Shown: positions 15,351 through 17,869 of the stretch, piece by piece
How positions within the stretch are numbered: the stretch's first letter is position 1
How the letters are laid out: each line of letters opens with the position of its first letter
Source: Cytophagales bacterium
GTDB lineage: Bacteria; Bacteroidota; Bacteroidia; Cytophagales; ES-bin-26
Direction: 5' to 3'
Assembly: GCA_014379925.1 (NCBI GenBank)
Contig: JACMKY010000036.1
Span: forward strand, 1-17,869
DNA length: 17,869 nucleotides
Notes under the pieces: model-generated
The model's input: only the letters and a program-made list of their open reading frames with translations
What the model was told of the DNA's origin: nothing
The model's database searches: none
Program-made: the position numbers and the translations under genes

Positions 15351-15376
15351 CGACGATTGGATGACCGGTGGTGGTT

Positions 15377-15414
15377 CGGACTGCCGCCGAATTGCGCAAT
15401 TCGGCGACAGTCCG
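15377..15414. repeat. 38-bp near-perfect palindrome
   Basis: The left arm CGGACTGCCGCCGAATTGC (15377-15395) pairs with the right arm GCAATTCGGCGACAGTCCG (15396-15414) with one mismatch and no loop. Wobble and A-T pairs extend it a few bases. It lies in the 273-bp space between ruvC and the membrane-protein gene, 72 bp before the latter's start. Its length and perfection suggest a dispersed palindromic repeat or a strong dyad site rather than a terminator, because no T-run follows on either strand. Confidence 0.7.
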
Positions 15415-15578
15415 GATTACAATTATACGATACTTTGGTGGTTTTGCTTTGCCGGACGTTGCGGTCAGAGGAGGACACCGCCCTCACCAGCGCGCCGTAA
15501 CTTTGGTAGCGGTTGGGGTTACTTACCTGAAGGCGAAAACAACGGATTCTTGAGCGGGGCCACCCAGGCCAGACGGGG

Positions 15579-16163
15579 TTACTTCACCCTTCCCGGGTTT
15601 TCGGTCACGAAGGAGGCCCAGCTTTTGCCGCTGTGCTTGGGGGCGTTGTGCTGGTTGACGTGGCAGACCGCCACGGCCAGCGCGTCGGTGGCGTCCAGCA
15701 GTTGCTCGGGTTCCTGTTCGAACTTGAGCAGGATGCGGAGCATGTGCGCGACCTGTTCCTTGGAGGCATTGCCGTTGCCGGTGACCGACATCTTCACTTT
15801 CTTGGGTTCGTATTCCACGATCGGAATATCGCGGGCCAGCGCCGCCGCCATGGCTACTCCCTGCGCCCGGCCCAATTTCAGCATCGATTGTACGTTTTTG
15901 CCGTAAAAAGGGGCTTCCAGGGCCATTTCGTCGGGCAGGTAATCCTCAATGAGTTGGGTGATGCGTTCGAAGATTTTCTTGAGCTTGATTTCGTGGTTGC
16001 TATATTTGCTCAAATTGATAACCCCGAATTGAATCAGTTTCAGGTCCTTTTTCTGGATGGCAATCAGCCCGTAGCCCATGATCCGGGTACCGGGGTCTAC
16101 CCCCAGGATGATTTTTTCGGCCGGTGTGCTCCAGGGAGTTGCCGCAGGCGTCTCTTTTTCCAT
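15579..16163 (-). CDS. ruvC: Crossover junction endodeoxyribonuclease RuvC
   Basis: RuvC resolves Holliday junctions with RuvAB during homologous recombination and repair, cutting both strands symmetrically using Mg2+. The 194-residue protein has the RNase H-like fold with all four acidic catalytic residues of the family: Asp23 in ILGVDPGTRIMGYG, Glu83 in MALEAPFYGKN, and Asp157 and Asp160 in LLDATDALAVAVCH. The SMLKLGRAQGV helix and the basic EYEPKKVKMSVTGNG loop are also typical. The ATG at 16161-16163 is preferred over a GTG one codon earlier. The first 17 residues are a poorly conserved Thr/Pro-rich extension. The length fits Bacteroidota RuvC. It is divergent from the glycosyltransferase gene and not next to ruvA or ruvB, which is usual in this phylum. 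Confidence 0.97.
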   Translation of the reverse strand: MEKETPAATPWSTPAEKIILGVDPGTRIMGYGLIAIQKKDLKLIQFGVINLSKYSNHEIKLKKIFERITQLIEDYLPDEMALEAPFYGKNVQSMLKLGRAQGVAMAAALARDIPIVEYEPKKVKMSVTGNGNASKEQVAHMLRILLKFEQEPEQLLDATDALAVAVCHVNQHNAPKHSGKSWASFVTENPGRVK

Positions 16164-16316
16164 CACCCGCGCAAGATAGCAATATTGCCGAAGATGGTTT
16201 ATGAGTGGATGGGTTTACCGGTAGGGGAGGTTTTGAGGCAGTTGATGATTGATTGTGGTCTTTTAACCAGGCTTGGGTGATTTCGTCTTGCTGCTCATAA
16301 ACCCATAAACGCTCTT

Positions 16317-17489
16317 TTGGTAGCCCTCATCTGGTTCCTCCTGCTCCTCTACGCGGCCTTCAACGGGGCGCTGGTGGTGACCTGGCTGCGGATGAAGACC
16401 TTCCAGCCTGCCGGCGAACCCCCCTCGCCTCCGCTTCTTCCCCCTTGGGAAGGGGGAGGGGGTTCCGTGTCGGTGGTGGTAGTGGTGCGGAACGAGGCCG
16501 GCAACATCGTGAACCTGCTGGAGGATCTCAACCGGCAAACCTACCCCACCGGGCAGTTCGAAGTGATTGTGGTGGACGACGGTTCAACGGACGACACCTT
16601 TGGGCTCGTAACCCGTTTCGTCGAGAAGGCCGGGTATCCCTTGCGCCTTTTCTCCCTGTCGACCGACTCGCCTGCCCTCTCCCCCAAGAAGCGGGGCATT
16701 ACCGAAGCCATCCGGATCGCCCGGGGCGAATTGATCGTGACTACCGACGGTGACTGCCGGGTGGGAACCGCGTGGCTGGCGCTGATCGCGCACGGTTACC
16801 GGGACCGCCGGGCGCGCCTCATCAGCGGGGCCGTTACCTTTGAGGGGGAACGCAACCTGCTGGAGAAAATGCAGACCGTGGAGTTTGCCAGCCTGATGGG
16901 TTCGGGAGCCTGCGCGTTGCAATGGGGTTTGCCCACGATGTGCAACGGGGCGAATCTGGCCTATCCAAAGGCAGTTTTCGAGGAAGTAGGCGGCTTCACC
17001 GGCATCGACCACCTGGCCTCCGGCGACGACGAACTGCTGATGCACAAGATTGCCCGCCGCTACCCCGGCCGCATTTTCTTCCTCCGGCACCCGGCCTCCG
17101 TGGTGCGCACCCGCGCCCAGCCCACCCACGGCGACTTGTACCAACAACGGAAACGCTGGGCCAGCAAGTGGAAAGCCTACCGGGACTGGAAGGTGAGCGG
17201 GTTGGCCGTGTTCATTTTCCTGAGCAACCTGAGTTTGCTGGTGGCCGCGGGAAGTTGGGCAGTGGGCGAATATCCTTTATCGGCCTTTTTATTACAGGCA
17301 TGGGTTAAGTTATCAGTTGAGTTCCCGCCGTTGGCCTTGTTTTTAGGTTATTTGCACCCAACCAATCGGGCCCGCCGCCGCACCGCGCTAATTCCACTGG
17401 TGCAGCTGGTCTACCCGTTCTACGTGGTGTTTTTCGGCTTGGCCGCCCAACGGAAAGGTTTCGTGTGGAAAGGCAGGAAGATGAGGTAG
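16317..17489 (+). CDS. Membrane-associated family 2 glycosyltransferase
   Basis: This 390-residue protein has a membrane helix at about 3-24, a GT-A glycosyltransferase domain, and about three membrane segments after residue 290. The GT2 signature is clear: RNEAGNI (58-64), VVDDGSTDD (85-93), the metal-binding TTDGD (142-146), SGDDE (235-239) and QQRKRW (276-281). These fit processive-type or polymer-related GT2 enzymes that use nucleotide sugars at the cytoplasmic face. The acceptor is unknown. The TTG at 16317 is taken as start because the first usable ATG (codon 26) would lose the N-terminal helix; the frame is closed by a stop at 16278-16280, so no better start exists. Residues about 35-49 (PPSPPLLPPWEGGGG) are encoded by a palindromic repeat and look like an insertion. 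Its divergent neighbour is ruvC, with no functional link apparent. Confidence 0.88.
   Translation: MVALIWFLLLLYAAFNGALVVTWLRMKTFQPAGEPPSPPLLPPWEGGGGSVSVVVVVRNEAGNIVNLLEDLNRQTYPTGQFEVIVVDDGSTDDTFGLVTRFVEKAGYPLRLFSLSTDSPALSPKKRGITEAIRIARGELIVTTDGDCRVGTAWLALIAHGYRDRRARLISGAVTFEGERNLLEKMQTVEFASLMGSGACALQWGLPTMCNGANLAYPKAVFEEVGGFTGIDHLASGDDELLMHKIARRYPGRIFFLRHPASVVRTRAQPTHGDLYQQRKRWASKWKAYRDWKVSGLAVFIFLSNLSLLVAAGSWAVGEYPLSAFLLQAWVKLSVEFPPLALFLGYLHPTNRARRRTALIPLVQLVYPFYVVFFGLAAQRKGFVWKGRKMR
16416..16465. repeat. Palindromic repeat inside the glycosyltransferase gene
   Basis: TCCCCCTT (16439-16446) and AAGGGGGA (16450-16457) form a perfect 8-bp stem around GGG. An outer pair, GAACCCCCCTC (16416-16426) with GAGGGGGTTC (16456-16465), continues the same palindrome after a 12-nt interruption on the left side. 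It encodes a Pro- and Gly-rich linker in frame, between the membrane helix and the catalytic domain. Confidence 0.6.
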
Positions 17490-17493
17490 TTTT

Positions 17494-17522
17494 GGTTACA
17501 GGTTGGCAGGTTACAGGTTGCC
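17494..17522 (-). repeat. Degenerate 7-bp repeat, inverted orientation
   Basis: GTTACAGGTTGGCAGGTTACAGG is the reverse complement of the AACCTGT/AACCTGC heptamers at 13430 and 17815, here directly after the glycosyltransferase stop. It has about four units, with one base out of register. Confidence 0.55.
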
Positions 17523-17814
17523 GGGCTGCTCTCGCCGATTACGGGACAGCTGGTCCGCCGATGGACTGCCTTCGCAGCGTTCCTTACGGAAGGTCCGGCA
17601 TTCCGGTGCGGTTGCTTTGCAAGGGTTGCAGGTTAAAATTATCGTTTTTTTGGGAGCCATTATTTTAGCAAAAGACTTCGACCGCAGCGGCGGAAGCCTC
17701 CGGAACCAGCCATAATCACGAGCACTTACCCAAGTCCCAAGTAAAATCCTCCGCGTTTTCAAAACCGGGAGGGTGGGTCCGGGTAATCTCAGGTAATCAT
17801 TCAGGAAAACAACT

Positions 17815-17862
17815 GCAACCTGCAACCTGCAACCTGCAACCTGCAACTTGAAACCCGTAACC
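17815..17862. repeat. 7-bp tandem repeat (AACCTGC)n
   Basis: AACCTGC is repeated four times in near-perfect tandem, with degenerate AACTGC, AACTTGA and AACCCGT units at the edges. It belongs to the same repeat family as 13430-13491 and is the most regular of the three blocks. Confidence 0.7.
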
Positions 17863-17869
17863 CACCTTC

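Larger units (their letters stand above)
17490..17869. other. Gene-free tail with repeats
   Basis: These 380 bp follow the glycosyltransferase stop. I see no credible gene: the open frames on both strands have no family features, and the N-terminus of the minus-strand one is translated repeat. The stretch begins with inverted-orientation heptamers (17494-17522), has a further GGTTGCAGGTTA copy near 17625, and ends with direct heptamers (17815-17862). An AT-rich patch lies at about 17635-17680. No terminator hairpin with a T-run is convincing. Confidence 0.5.

Noticed and set aside
16197..16302. GTTTATGAG / CTCATAAAC inverted repeat between ruvC and the glycosyltransferase gene
   Set aside because: The arms are 88 nt apart and only 9 bp long; without conservation data this is not separable from chance or local repeat words.
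17511..17846. 111-codon minus-strand open frame in the window's tail
   Set aside because: Its first residues (QVAGCRLQVA) are translated heptamer repeat, and the rest has no recognisable domain or membrane feature.
1..17869. tRNA, rRNA, riboswitch or insertion-sequence transposase
   Set aside because: I saw no cloverleaf-like sequence, ribosomal signature, recognised aptamer core or transposase motif in the non-coding stretches or credible frames.

Overview
The window looks like chromosomal DNA from a GC-rich member of the Bacteroidota, probably Cytophagales. Four things point there: tandem 780-820 residue ABC permeases of the MacB/FtsX type with no ATPase beside them, Uma2-family (DUF820) proteins, a Bacteroidota-type RuvC, and several TAnnTTTG-like -7 elements with no clear Shine-Dalgarno sequences. 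The genus cannot be fixed from the sequence alone.

Positions 1-13285 hold an array in which plus-strand FtsX/MacB-like permease genes alternate with small minus-strand Uma2 nuclease-fold genes. Intact permeases lie at 1966-4428, 4495-6885, 7407-9824 and 10370-12712, and the tail of another ends at 110. Intact Uma2 genes lie at 139-609, 6888-7364 and 9829-10329. Where a Uma2 gene follows a permease, the two converge with stop codons 2-28 bp apart. Each Uma2 gene then diverges from the next permease across only 40-42 bp. The array is decaying. A permease 3' remnant sits at 713-758, a Uma2 copy with an in-frame deletion and a nonsense codon at 12715-13029, and a permease 5' remnant fused to a Uma2 remnant at 13063-13285. 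A minus-strand gene for a secreted two-repeat lipocalin-like protein (816-1607) interrupts the array.

Positions 13286-17869 are a more ordinary region. It holds a minus-strand membrane-anchored protein with a glutamine-amidotransferase-like core (13503-15305), ruvC (15579-16163, minus) and a membrane glycosyltransferase 2 (16317-17489, plus). The spacers carry degenerate 7-bp repeats (AACCTGC/AACCTGT), a 38-bp near-perfect palindrome and several hairpins. A second palindromic repeat lies in frame inside the glycosyltransferase gene.

The permeases probably work with an ATPase encoded elsewhere, in export, efflux or lipoprotein handling, and their substrates cannot be read from the sequence. 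The most unusual feature is the repeated placement of a nuclease-fold gene right at the conserved 3' end of permease genes. It could reflect co-duplication of a divergent Uma2-permease unit, or mobility of the Uma2 gene into permease 3' ends.
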